NCBI RefSeq assembly: GCF_001422925.1
Contig: NZ_LMNI01000010.1
Coordinates: forward strand, 310,001-374,000
Direction: 5' to 3'
Length of the DNA stretch: 64,000 nt
From: Microbacterium sp. Leaf288
GTDB taxonomy: Bacteria; Actinomycetota; Actinomycetes; Actinomycetales; Microbacteriaceae
A program made the position numbers and the translations under genes. This document shows positions 1 to 7,397 of the stretch, one piece after another; position 1 is the stretch's first letter, and every line of letters begins with the position of its first letter. The notes under the pieces were generated by a model that worked only from the letters and a program-made list of their open reading frames with translations, did not search any database and had not been told where the DNA came from.

Positions 1-368
1 CTCGTCGCGGTGGGCATGAGGTCGAAGGCGGAACGGATGTTCTGCGCGTGCGAGGCGATCACGTTGAGATCGCGCAGGTGCCACTGGGCATCGTGCAGGT
101 CGAGCTCCAGCTGGAGCTCGCGAGAGAGATCCTCCTTCGTCACGACGTCGACGTCGTCGTCGGCGGTCGCGGCATCGAGCGCGGCGAGGGTCTTGCGACC
201 CTCCTCCACGAGCCTCTCCTGGCCGGCGGGGCTGTAGTCGCCGAACCGGTCGTTGTACTCGGAACGACCGATGTAGGTCGCGAGCGTCGGCTCGAGTTCG
301 GCGAGGGTGTCGACCCACGCATCAGCGATCTTGTCGATCTGCGTGGGCGTGCGGGTTTCGTCTGTCAT
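1..368 (-). CDS. DUF885 family protein, N-terminal part (cut by window edge)
   Basis: This is the first 122 codons of a gene that runs off the left edge. The N-terminus reads MTDETRTPTQIDKIADAWVD and continues with ATYIGRSEYNDRFGDYSPAG, which resembles the start of actinobacterial DUF885 proteins. These are large (about 550-600 residue) metallopeptidase-like proteins of unproven function, and the metal-binding part would lie outside the window. The ATG at 366-368 was chosen because a -10-like box (TAGGCT on the minus strand, 376-381) ends 7 bases before it and there is no Shine-Dalgarno sequence, which suggests a leaderless mRNA. The gene follows polA in the same direction with about 77 bases between them. 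The family call is from recognition of the N-terminus only. Confidence 0.7.
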   Translation of the reverse strand, partial: MTDETRTPTQIDKIADAWVDTLAELEPTLATYIGRSEYNDRFGDYSPAGQERLVEEGRKTLAALDAATADDDVDVVTKEDLSRELQLELDLHDAQWHLRDLNVIASHAQNIRSAFDLMPTAT

Positions 369-445
369 AGCACCGAGCCTAGGCATGGGACGCGGTGCCG
401 ACAAACGAGGATCCCGGTGCCGGCAGGTGCCTTCGGGGGCTCCGA

Positions 446-3103
446 TCAGTGACCGGCGACGTCCCAGTTGTCGCCGCGGCCGATCTGCACGTCGAGTGGC
501 ACCGACAGCTGCGCGGCATCGCCCATCCGGCTGCGCACGATCTGCTCGGCGGCGTCCCACTCCCCCGGAGCGACTTCGATCACGAGCTCGTCGTGGATCT
601 GCAGCAGCACGCGCGAGCCGAGCTGCTGGGCGGCGAAGTCGTCGTGGATGTGGAAGAGCGCGATCTTCATGATGTCGGCGGCGCTGCCTTGGATCGGCGC
701 ATTGAGCGCTGCGCGCTCGGCGTTCTCTCGCAGCACGCGGTTGGGGCTCGCGAGGTCGGGGAACGGGCGCCGGCGGCCGAAGATCGTCTCGGTGTACCCG
801 TCGATGCGCGCCTGCTCGACCGAGGAGCGCAGGTAGTCGCGCACCGCGCCGAAACGGGCGAAGTACTCCATCATGAGCTGCTTCGCCTCGGCCTGCTCGA
901 TGCGCAGCTGCTTCGACAAGCCGAAGGCCGACAGCCCGTACACGAGACCGTACGACATCGCCTTGACCTTGGTGCGCATCGCGGGTGTCACGTCCTCGGG
1001 AGCGACGCCGAAGACGCGCGAACCCACGAAGCGGTGCGTGTCTTCTCCGGAGTTGAACGCCTCGATGAGGCCCGGGTCCTCCGAGAGGTGTGCCATGATG
1101 CGCATCTCGATCTGCGAGTAGTCGGCGGTGAGCAGCGTCTCGTAGCCCTCGCCGACGGTGAACGCCGAACGGATGCGGCGGCTCTCCTCCGTGCGGATCG
1201 GGATGTTCTGCAGGTTGGGGTCGGTGCTCGACAGGCGGCCGGTCTGGCTGCCCGTCTGCACATAGGTCGTGTGGATGCGGCCGTCGGCGCCGCTCGTGCG
1301 GTCGCCGCCGATGGCGCTGTCGAGGGACTCGATGATCTGGCGCAGCTTCGTCGCCTCGCGGTGCTGGAGCAGCAGGTCGAGGAACGGATGAGGGTTGGTC
1401 TCCTGCAGATCGGCGAGGACCGCGGCATCCGTCGAGTAGCCGGTCTTGGTCTTGCGGGTCTTCGGCAGCTGCAGCTCTTCGAACAGCACCTCCTGCAGCT
1501 GCTTGGGCGAGCCGAGGTTCACCTCGCGGCCGATCGCCGCGTACGCCTCCTGGGCGAGCGCGTCGGCGCGGGTGCCGAGCTCGCCGGAGAACTGCGACAG
1601 CGTCGCGTGCGACACGGCGACGCCCGCGAGCTCCATGTCGGCGAGGGTGTGCAGTGTCGGCAGCTCGATGTCGGTGAGGACGGCTGCCACGCTCTCGGGA
1701 AGCTCTGCGCGCACCGCGGCCGCCACGCGCATCAGGTACCAGGACAGCTGGCCGGTCGTCGCGCCCTCGGTCTCGGGCACGAGCTGCGACGGGTCGGACT
1801 CGGGCAGCTTCTCGTCCAGGTAGCGGTCGACGAGGTCGGCGAGCGTCTTGTCGGGGAAGCTCGGGCGCAGCAGCCACCCGGCGAGGATCACGTCGAACGC
1901 GAGCCCGCCGAGGCGGAGGCCGGCACGCCGCAGCGCCTTCACCTGCGGCTTCGCGTCGGCGAAGACCTTGGGGGCGTCGGAGGTGAGCCACGGTGCGAGG
2001 GCCGCCGCGAGCTCGGGGGTCCACGACGACTCGGCCGCGGCATCCGTCGTCGCGACGCCGATGCGAGCCGGGAGCCCTCCCTCGACCGCGATCGTCACCC
2101 CCAGTTCGCCGTTCGCGCTCTCGAGCCACGCGGCGAAGTCGGCGGGCGCGAGCTCTTTCGCGACCGGCGCGAGCTCGGCCGCAGCCGACGTGACCGCGGC
2201 CATCTGCTGCTCGATGCCCGCCAGCTCTGCCACGCGCGGGATGAGGGTCTTGAACTCGAGGCGAGAGAAGATGTCGCGCACCGCCTGTGCGTCCATCGGC
2301 TGCACTTCGAGGTCTTCCGGGCCGAGCGGCAGGTCGACGTCGGTCAGGAGCCGATTGAGGCGGCGGTTGCGACGGACGTCCTCGATGTGCTCGCGCAGGT
2401 TGCCGCCGACGACGCCCTTGATCGAGTCGGCGCCCTCGAGCAGCGCGTCGAGCGAGCCGAATTGGGTGAGCCACTTCACGGCGGTCTTCTCGCCGACCTT
2501 CGGCACGCCGGGCAGGTTGTCGCTCGTCTCACCGACGAGTGCCGCGATGTCGGGGTACTGCTCGGGCGGTACGCCGTAGCGCTCGATGACGGCGTCGCGG
2601 TCGTAGCGCTTGAGCTGCGAGACGCCCTGCACGTTCGGGTAGAGGAGCGTGACGTCGTCGTTCACGAGCTGGATCGTGTCGCGGTCGCCCGAGCACACGA
2701 GCACGTGGAACCCCTGCGACGAGCCCTGCGTCGCGAGGGTCGCGAGGATGTCGTCGGCCTCGATGTCCTCCTGCTGGAGGACGCGGATGCTCATCGCCGC
2801 AAGGCAGTCCTGAAGGAGCGGGATCTGCCCCTTGAACTCGGACGGCGTCTCGGAGCGGTTCGCCTTGTACTCGGTGTACTCGCGGGTGCGGAAGGACTGC
2901 CGGGAGGTGTCGAAAGCCACCGCCAGGTGGGTCGGCTTCTCCGCCTTGATGAGGTTGATCAGCATCGCGAGGAACCCGTAGATCCCGTTCGTGTGCTGGC
3001 CGTCCTTCGTCGAGAAGTTGTCGACCGGGAGGGCGTAGAACGCCCGATATGCCAGCGAATGGCCGTCGACGACGAGAAGGGTAGGCTTTGCGGAGTCCGT
3101 CAC
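446..3103 (-). CDS. polA: DNA polymerase I
   Basis: Fills gaps and removes RNA primers during replication and repair. The 885-residue protein is close to the usual family length. The N-terminal 5' nuclease domain (about 1-290) starts LLVVDGHSLAYRAFYALP and carries the acidic EADDILATLA motif. The C-terminal polymerase domain has motif A (TADYSQIEMRI, about residue 660), motif B (KVKAMSYGLVYG) and motif C (QIHDELVIE, about 840). The middle domain (about 300-480) shows no DxE exonuclease motif, so proofreading is probably absent, as known for other actinobacterial Pol I enzymes. The GTG at 3101-3103 is used because a -10-like TAGGCT box (3110-3115, minus strand) lies 6 bases upstream with no Shine-Dalgarno, fitting a leaderless transcript. 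It is divergent from the thioesterase gene. Confidence 0.97.
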   Translation of the reverse strand: MTDSAKPTLLVVDGHSLAYRAFYALPVDNFSTKDGQHTNGIYGFLAMLINLIKAEKPTHLAVAFDTSRQSFRTREYTEYKANRSETPSEFKGQIPLLQDCLAAMSIRVLQQEDIEADDILATLATQGSSQGFHVLVCSGDRDTIQLVNDDVTLLYPNVQGVSQLKRYDRDAVIERYGVPPEQYPDIAALVGETSDNLPGVPKVGEKTAVKWLTQFGSLDALLEGADSIKGVVGGNLREHIEDVRRNRRLNRLLTDVDLPLGPEDLEVQPMDAQAVRDIFSRLEFKTLIPRVAELAGIEQQMAAVTSAAAELAPVAKELAPADFAAWLESANGELGVTIAVEGGLPARIGVATTDAAAESSWTPELAAALAPWLTSDAPKVFADAKPQVKALRRAGLRLGGLAFDVILAGWLLRPSFPDKTLADLVDRYLDEKLPESDPSQLVPETEGATTGQLSWYLMRVAAAVRAELPESVAAVLTDIELPTLHTLADMELAGVAVSHATLSQFSGELGTRADALAQEAYAAIGREVNLGSPKQLQEVLFEELQLPKTRKTKTGYSTDAAVLADLQETNPHPFLDLLLQHREATKLRQIIESLDSAIGGDRTSGADGRIHTTYVQTGSQTGRLSSTDPNLQNIPIRTEESRRIRSAFTVGEGYETLLTADYSQIEMRIMAHLSEDPGLIEAFNSGEDTHRFVGSRVFGVAPEDVTPAMRTKVKAMSYGLVYGLSAFGLSKQLRIEQAEAKQLMMEYFARFGAVRDYLRSSVEQARIDGYTETIFGRRRPFPDLASPNRVLRENAERAALNAPIQGSAADIMKIALFHIHDDFAAQQLGSRVLLQIHDELVIEVAPGEWDAAEQIVRSRMGDAAQLSVPLDVQIGRGDNWDVAGH

Positions 3104-3166
3104 CCTGCAAGCCTAGTCAGGGCCGGCGACACCCGATCTCCCGCCCCGCACCCCCGAAGGCGACGC

Positions 3167-3598
3167 ATGCCCGAGCACTCCCCCTCCCCCGTCGACGGCC
3201 TCGCGTGGGCTGCGAATCGCGGCATGGGCGCGCTCGCCGAGAAGATGGGGATCGTCTTCACCGAGTTCTCCGTCGAGCGTGCGGTGGCCACGATGCCGGT
3301 GGAGGGGAACACCCAGCCGGTCGGCCTCCTGCACGGTGGCGCCTATGTGGTGCTGGGTGAATCGCTCGGCTCGATGGCGGCGAACCTGTACGCCGGTCCG
3401 GGCAAGCTCGCGGTCGGCGTCGACATCAACGCGACCCACACGCGCTCGGCGACCTCGGGCATCGTGACCGGCGTCTGCACGCCCATCCATCTCGGTCGCA
3501 CGCTCGCCGTCCACGAGATCGTCGTCACAGACGAGGCCGGCCGCCGCTGCTCGACGGTGCGCATCACGAACCACATCAAGGAACTGCCGCCCGTCTGA
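3167..3598 (+). CDS. PaaI-type hotdog-fold thioesterase
   Basis: A 143-residue single hotdog domain, the usual size for the PaaI/YbgC-like acyl-CoA thioesterases that hydrolyse aryl- or acyl-CoA. The family signature is visible as LLHGGAYVVLGESLGS (about 50-65), with the HGG turn and the following acidic residue used in catalysis. It continues with the central strand GVDINATHTRSA and ends NHIKELPPV. The ATG at 3167 is the first one in frame after the divergent polA start. The gene has its own short upstream region (63 bases shared with polA) and ends just before a strong hairpin. It appears to be a single-gene unit. The true substrate cannot be told from sequence. Confidence 0.85.
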   Translation: MPEHSPSPVDGLAWAANRGMGALAEKMGIVFTEFSVERAVATMPVEGNTQPVGLLHGGAYVVLGESLGSMAANLYAGPGKLAVGVDINATHTRSATSGIVTGVCTPIHLGRTLAVHEIVVTDEAGRRCSTVRITNHIKELPPV

Positions 3599-3615
3599 AC
3601 CCGCACGGGAATGGA

Positions 3616-3650
3616 AGAAGCGGATGCCTCGTCACGAGGCATCCGCTTCT
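3616..3650. terminator. Bidirectional terminator hairpin, GGATGCCTCG type
   Basis: Perfect 17-base arms (3616-3632 and 3634-3650) around one central base. It lies between the convergent ends of the thioesterase and pdtaR-like genes, so it can serve both. The core CGGATGCCTCG is shared with the hairpins at 4437 and 6883. Confidence 0.85.
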
Positions 3651-3666
3651 CTTGAAGTCGTGAGGG

Positions 3667-4287
3667 TCAGCCCTTCTTGGGCGCCAGCTGCTCGATGATC
3701 GCCTTCGCGACGTCCTGCATGGTGAGGCGGCGGTCCATCGACGCCTTCTGGATCCAGCGGAACGCCTCGGGCTCCGAGAGGCCCATCTTCTCGTTGAGAA
3801 GGCCCTTCGCGCGGTCGACGAGCTTGCGGGTCTCGAAGCGCTCGACCATGTCGGCGACCTCGGCCTCGAGCGTGATGATCTGCTCGTAGCGGGCCAGCGC
3901 GATCTCGATCGCGGGCAGCAGGTCGTTCGGCGTGAACGGCTTGACCACGTACGCGAGGGCGCCCGCTTCGCTCGCGCGCTCGACGAGCTCCTTCTGGCTG
4001 AAGGCGGTGAGCAGCACGACCGGGGCGATGTGGTTCTTGCTGAGCTTCTCAGCCGCCGAGATGCCGTCGAGCTGCGGCATCTTGACGTCCATGATCACGA
4101 GGTCGGGACGCAGCTCGGTGGCGAGGGCCACCGCGGTCTCTCCGTCTCCGGCCTCGCCGACGACGTCGAATCCGTTGTCGCGGAGGATCTCGACGATGTC
4201 GAGTCGGATGAGCGACTCGTCTTCGGCGACCACGACGCGGCGGGGGGTGGATGCCGTCGATGCGGCGGTCTGCTCCTGCTCAGTCAC
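3667..4287 (-). CDS. pdtaR: ANTAR-domain response regulator (PdtaR-like)
   Basis: A cytoplasmic response regulator that acts on RNA. Its receiver domain (about 16-132) has the acidic pocket VVVAEDESLIRLD, the phospho-acceptor Asp67 in VIMDVKMP, Thr94 and Lys116 (YVVKPF). A coiled linker and a C-terminal ANTAR domain follow (about 140-200; KLVDRAKGLLNEKMGLSEPEAF), which in this family binds tandem stem-loops near terminators. The arrangement matches mycobacterial PdtaR, partner of the kinase PdtaS; no kinase gene is in the window. An ATG lies at 4290, but a -10-like TAGGAT box (4294-4299, minus strand) ends exactly 6 bases before the GTG at 4287, so a leaderless start at the GTG is preferred (206 residues). 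The difference is one codon. Confidence 0.9.
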   Translation of the reverse strand: MTEQEQTAASTASTPRRVVVAEDESLIRLDIVEILRDNGFDVVGEAGDGETAVALATELRPDLVIMDVKMPQLDGISAAEKLSKNHIAPVVLLTAFSQKELVERASEAGALAYVVKPFTPNDLLPAIEIALARYEQIITLEAEVADMVERFETRKLVDRAKGLLNEKMGLSEPEAFRWIQKASMDRRLTMQDVAKAIIEQLAPKKG

Positions 4288-4337
4288 CATTGAATCCTAC
4301 GGTATGGTCAATCGCGGACGCGCGCCGCGGCGCGCAG

Positions 4338-4420
4338 GCCGGTGTGGCGGAATGGCAGACGCGACCGACTCAAACTCGGTTGCCCGCAAGGGCGTGTGGG
4401 TTCGACTCCCACCACCGGCA
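4338..4420 (+). tRNA. tRNA-Leu (anticodon CAA)
   Basis: The 83-base gene folds with acceptor arms GCCGGTG (4338-4344) and CACCGGC (4413-4419) and discriminator A4420. The anticodon arm is ACCGA/TCGGT with loop CTCAAAC, giving anticodon CAA at 4371-4373, which reads UUG. A long variable arm (type II tRNA) and the T-loop GGTTCGACTCC are present. No CCA is encoded. UUG is rare in such GC-rich genes, so this is a low-demand leucine tRNA. A strong hairpin follows at 4437. Confidence 0.95.
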
Positions 4421-4436
4421 CTCCCCTGACATCCAA

Positions 4437-4471
4437 AAGAGCGGATGCCTCGACTCGAGGCATCCGCTCTT
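4437..4471. terminator. Terminator hairpin after tRNA-Leu
   Basis: Perfect 17-base arms (4437-4453 and 4455-4471) around a single C. The core AGCGGATGCCTCG is almost identical to the hairpins at 3616 and 6883. It ends the tRNA transcript and insulates the PadR cassette promoter. Confidence 0.85.
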
Positions 4472-4507
4472 CGTCGTTTCACGACCCTCCGAACATTCTT
4501 GGTATTC

Positions 4508-4559
4508 GTTGTTGCTAAGTACCGGTACCTAGTGTTACTGTCTACCAGTAGTCAACAAC
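4508..4559 (+). promoter_or_regulatory. Putative PadR-type operator/promoter region with nested inverted repeats
   Basis: The 70 bases before the padR-like gene are clearly AT-richer than the surroundings. They hold three symmetrical elements: the palindrome GTACCGGTAC (4519-4528), TACTG-5N-CAGTA (4536-4550), and a wide pair GTTGTTG (4508-4514) and CAACAAC (4553-4559). PadR repressors usually bind such inverted repeats in their own promoter, so autoregulation is inferred. The exact -35/-10 boxes are not clear. Confidence 0.55.
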
Positions 4560-4585
4560 ACTGAGTAGTGAGAAGGAGGTGCGCC

Positions 4586-4945
4586 ATGGGCAAGCAGGAG
4601 ACCGAGATGCTCAAGGGCACGCTGGAGGGCATCGTGCTCGCGATCCTCTCCGGCCGTCCCGCCTACGGGTACGAGATCACCTCGTGGCTGCGGGACCAGG
4701 GCTTCTCGGACATCGCCGAGGGCACCGTCTACGCCCTGCTGGTCAGGGTCGAGCAGCGCGGCCTCGTCGACGTCGAGAAGGTCCCGTCGGAGAAGGGACC
4801 GCCGCGCAAGGTGTACTCCCTCAACGCGCAGGGCCGCGAGCAGCTCGCGGAGTTCTGGAGGACCTGGAGCTTCCTCGCAGAACGCATCGAACAGCTCCAC
4901 CGCGAACACGCAGACAGCAACGCCAACCCCCAGGAAGAGGACTGA
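4586..4945 (+). CDS. PadR family transcriptional regulator
   Basis: A 119-residue winged-helix repressor of the short PadR type. The family start is plain: EMLKGTLEGIVLAILSGRPAYGYEI (about 7-31), then EGTVYALLVRVEQRGLV (recognition helix, about 45-61) and the wing residues KGPPRKVYSLNAQGREQL. PadR proteins typically repress a neighbouring transporter until a ligand binds. Here it is the first gene of a cassette with a DUF1048 gene two bases downstream and both subunits of an ABC exporter. The ATG at 4586 follows a near-perfect ribosome-binding site, AGAAGGAGGT (4571-4580). Inverted repeats just upstream suggest it controls its own operon. Confidence 0.93.
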   Translation: MGKQETEMLKGTLEGIVLAILSGRPAYGYEITSWLRDQGFSDIAEGTVYALLVRVEQRGLVDVEKVPSEKGPPRKVYSLNAQGREQLAEFWRTWSFLAERIEQLHREHADSNANPQEED

Positions 4946-4947
4946 TC

Positions 4948-5316
4948 ATGGCCGCCAAGTGGTACGAAGTCGTCACCGGCTCGCTCGAGCAGAAGAAGCA
5001 GTACCGCCAGTACAAGGCGCGCATCGAGGCGCTGCCCGAGCCCTACCGCGGCGCCGCGAAGGCGCTGGACCGGTACTTCATGACCGTCGGCGGCATGACC
5101 GACGGCGTGACGATGATGCAGATGCTCGGCGACTCCGCCGACCTCTGGGAGCGCGCGGCCGCCGACGGGACGCCCGTCCGCGACATCGTCGGCGAGGACG
5201 CCTCGGCTTTCGCCGAGGAGTTCACCGCCGCCTACTCCGGCAAGCAGTGGATCGACAAGGAGCGCGCACGCCTCAACAAGGCGATCGACGACGCAGAAGG
5301 AGGAGCCCAGAAATGA
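4948..5316 (+). CDS. DUF1048 domain-containing protein
   Basis: A 122-residue soluble helical protein of the DUF1048 family. It begins MAAKWYEVVTGSLEQKKQYR and carries the family-typical LPEPYRGAAKALDRYFM stretch (about 31-47). Small DUF1048 proteins are commonly found directly between a PadR regulator and an ABC-2 transporter, exactly as here, but their role is unknown. It starts 2 bases after the padR stop, and its TGA overlaps the ATG of the ATPase gene (ATGA), so translation is coupled. It could be an accessory or sensor partner of PadR or of the transporter; the sequence does not decide this. Confidence 0.85.
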   Translation: MAAKWYEVVTGSLEQKKQYRQYKARIEALPEPYRGAAKALDRYFMTVGGMTDGVTMMQMLGDSADLWERAAADGTPVRDIVGEDASAFAEEFTAAYSGKQWIDKERARLNKAIDDAEGGAQK

Positions 5317-6095
5317 GCGTGGACACCGCCATCCGGGTCCAGGGACTCGAGAAGTCCTACAAGGACCTGCATGTGCTCAAGGGCGTCGACTTCGACGTGG
5401 CGCGGGGCAGCATCTTCGCGCTGCTCGGCTCGAACGGCGCGGGAAAGACCACGGTCGTCCGCATCCTGTCGACGCTGCTCAAGGCCGATGCCGGCACCGC
5501 CGCCATCGCCGGCTTCGACGTCGCCGCCCAGGCTCAGAAGGTGCGCGAGACGATCAGCCTCACCGGGCAGTTCGCCGCCGTCGACGAGGTGCTGAGCGGC
5601 CGCGAGAACCTCGTGCTCATCGCGCAGCTCCGCCACCTCCCCGACCCGGGTTCGATCGCGGACGGCCTGCTCGAACGCTTCTCGCTGACGGATGCCGGCT
5701 CCCGCAAGGTGTCGACGTACTCCGGCGGCATGCGGCGCCGGCTCGACATCGCGATGAGCCTCATCGGCGACCCGCCGGTCATCTTCCTCGACGAGCCGAC
5801 GACGGGTCTCGATCCCGCGGCGCGCCTCGAGGTCTGGGATGCGGTCCGGGAGCTGGCCCGGGGCGGCACGACCGTGCTGCTGACCACGCAGTACCTCGAA
5901 GAGGCCGAGCAGCTCGCCGACCGCATCGCGATCCTGCACAAAGGGCGCATCATCGTCGACGGCACGCTGACCGAGCTCAAGCAGCTGCTGCCGCCCGCGA
6001 AGGTGGAGTACGTCGAGAAGCAGCCGAGCCTGGAAGACGTCTTCTTCGCCCTCACCGGCGAAGACGACACCGTATCCGCGAAGGAGGAGTCATGA
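5313..6095 (+). CDS. ABC transporter ATP-binding protein (DrrA-like)
   Basis: The 260-residue ATPase subunit of an ABC-2 type exporter. It shows Walker A (GSNGAGKTT, about 44-52), a Q-loop (TGQFAAVDEVLSGRENL), the signature STYSGGMRRRLDIA, Walker B (VIFLDEPTTGLDP) and the switch histidine replaced by Gln in LLTTQYLEEAEQLADR. That TTQY form is typical of drug-resistance ATPases such as DrrA. The C-terminal tail (KQPSLEDVFFALTGED) also fits this subfamily. The start overlaps the DUF1048 stop and the end overlaps the permease start (ATGA), so all four genes form one operon. Substrate unknown; export of a toxic or lipophilic compound is likely. Confidence 0.93.
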   Translation: MSVDTAIRVQGLEKSYKDLHVLKGVDFDVARGSIFALLGSNGAGKTTVVRILSTLLKADAGTAAIAGFDVAAQAQKVRETISLTGQFAAVDEVLSGRENLVLIAQLRHLPDPGSIADGLLERFSLTDAGSRKVSTYSGGMRRRLDIAMSLIGDPPVIFLDEPTTGLDPAARLEVWDAVRELARGGTTVLLTTQYLEEAEQLADRIAILHKGRIIVDGTLTELKQLLPPAKVEYVEKQPSLEDVFFALTGEDDTVSAKEES

Positions 6096-6859
6096 CCACG
6101 CACGTGATCGGCGACACCGCCGTTCTCACCAGCCGCTCGCTGCGGCACATCCTGCGCAGCCCCGACACGATCATCACCACCGCGGTCACCCCGATCGCGC
6201 TCATGCTGCTGTTCGTCTACGTCTTCAGCGGGGCGATCGACACCGGCGGCGCGAAGGGGTCGTATATCGACTACATGCTCCCGGGCATCCTGCTGATCAC
6301 GATCGCGTCGGGCATCGCCTACACGGCGTACCGGCTGTTCCTGGACATGCAGAGCGGCATCTTCGAGCGGTTCCAGTCGCTGCCGATCGCGCGGTCGGGA
6401 GTCCTGTGGGCGCACGTGCTGACGTCGCTCGTCTCGATCCTCGTCTCGCTGGCGCTCGTCATCGGCGTGGCGCTGCTGATGGGGTTCCGCACCGGCGCGA
6501 GCTTCGGCGCCTGGATGGGCGTGATCGGCATGCTGGTGCTGTTCACGCTGGCGCTCACGTGGCTCGCGGTGATCCCGGGCCTGACGGCGAAGACGGTGGA
6601 CGGCGCGAGCGCGTTCTCGTATCCGCTCATCTTCCTGCCGTTCATCAGCTCGGCGTTCGTCCCGACCGAGAGCATGCCGGGCCCGGTGCAGTGGTTCGCC
6701 GAGAACCAGCCGGTCACCTCGATCGTCGACTCGATGCGCGCGCTGTTCGCCGGCGAGCCGGTCGGCACCGACATCTGGGTCGCGATGGCCTGGCTGGTCG
6801 GCATCCTCGTCGTCGCCTACATCGCGTCGATGGCGATCTATCGCAAGAAGATCAGCTGA
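6092..6859 (+). CDS. ABC-2 type transporter permease (DrrB-like)
   Basis: A 255-residue integral membrane subunit pairing with the upstream ATPase. About six hydrophobic segments are visible, for example TPIALMLLFVYVFSG (about 30-45), DYMLPGILLITIASGIAY, LVSILVSLALVIGVALLM and LVGILVVAYIASMAIY near the C-terminus. The short motif FQSLPIARSGVLWAHV after the second segment is typical of ABC2_membrane (DrrB) permeases. A strong ribosome-binding site (AAGGAGGAGT, 6081-6090) overlaps the end of the ATPase gene. The operon ends at the hairpin at 6883. Confidence 0.92.
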   Translation: MTTHVIGDTAVLTSRSLRHILRSPDTIITTAVTPIALMLLFVYVFSGAIDTGGAKGSYIDYMLPGILLITIASGIAYTAYRLFLDMQSGIFERFQSLPIARSGVLWAHVLTSLVSILVSLALVIGVALLMGFRTGASFGAWMGVIGMLVLFTLALTWLAVIPGLTAKTVDGASAFSYPLIFLPFISSAFVPTESMPGPVQWFAENQPVTSIVDSMRALFAGEPVGTDIWVAMAWLVGILVVAYIASMAIYRKKIS

Positions 6860-6882
6860 CGCCGGCAGCCCGGTACAACGGG

Positions 6883-6918
6883 AAGAGCGGATGCCTCGAA
6901 TTCGAGGCATCCGCTCTT
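6883..6918. terminator. Bidirectional terminator, perfect 36-base palindrome
   Basis: Two 18-base arms with no spacer (6883-6900 and 6901-6918) between the convergent ABC permease and SHOCT genes. The arms are the same AAGAGCGGATGCCTCG sequence as at 4437, 2.4 kb away. Confidence 0.85.
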
Positions 6919-6933
6919 CACTGTTCTCGCCGG

Positions 6934-7323
6934 CTACGCGCCGAAGTACTGGTTGCCGAGCGCCTTGCTCTTCAGGGCGTCGAACTCGCCCTGCGAGATC
7001 GCGCCGGCGTCGAGGAGCGCCTTGGCCTGCGCGATGTCCTCTGCGGGACTCGACGAGGCGGAGGGACGGTAGTCGTCGGACTCGGCCACCACTCCCCCGC
7101 GCGCGGCCTGCGCACGGGCGGCCATGCCCTTGCCGCGGGCGATGATGTAGACCAGCGCGGTGAGGAACGGCACGAAGACGAGGGCGATGATCCACACCGC
7201 CTTGAGCCAGCCGTTGAGGGCATCGTCACGGAACAGGTCCGTGATGATCACGATCACCACGTACAGATACGCGATGAAGTAGAAGCTCCACAGCAGGAAC
7301 CACCAGAAATCACCGAACCACAT
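6934..7323 (-). CDS. SHOCT domain protein with PLDc_N-like membrane segment
   Basis: A 129-residue membrane protein. The N-terminus (MWFGDFWWFLLWSFYFIAYL) and a second segment (AVWIIALVFVPFLTALVYII, about 43-62) give two membrane helices with the spacing seen in PLDc_N (phospholipase D nuclease N-terminal) membrane proteins. The C-terminus EDIAQAKALLDAGAISQGEF (about 94-113) is a clear SHOCT motif, a short helix-turn-helix-like oligomerisation element. Function unknown; such proteins are often linked to envelope stress. The ATG at 7321-7323 has an upstream GAGAGG. The gene stands alone between two hairpins. Confidence 0.85.
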   Translation of the reverse strand: MWFGDFWWFLLWSFYFIAYLYVVIVIITDLFRDDALNGWLKAVWIIALVFVPFLTALVYIIARGKGMAARAQAARGGVVAESDDYRPSASSSPAEDIAQAKALLDAGAISQGEFDALKSKALGNQYFGA

Positions 7324-7349
7324 CGGCGTCACCTCTCTCGAAAAACCGG

Positions 7350-7381
7350 ACGGCTGCGACCACAGTAGTGGTCGCAGCCGT
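7350..7381 (-). terminator. Rho-independent terminator of pyk
   Basis: Fourteen-base arms (7350-7363, 7368-7381) with loop AGTA. On the minus strand the stem is followed by a run of five T within a few bases. It lies 16 bases past the pyk stop. Confidence 0.88.
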
Positions 7382-7397
7382 CGGGATGAGGGACGTG

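Noticed and set aside
395..3598. Very long open frame on the plus strand opposite polA, running into the thioesterase gene
   Set aside because: It is antisense to clear polymerase motifs, is Arg/Glu/Val-rich with no domain, and is a normal by-product of GC-rich codon use. Only its last 143 codons form a real gene.
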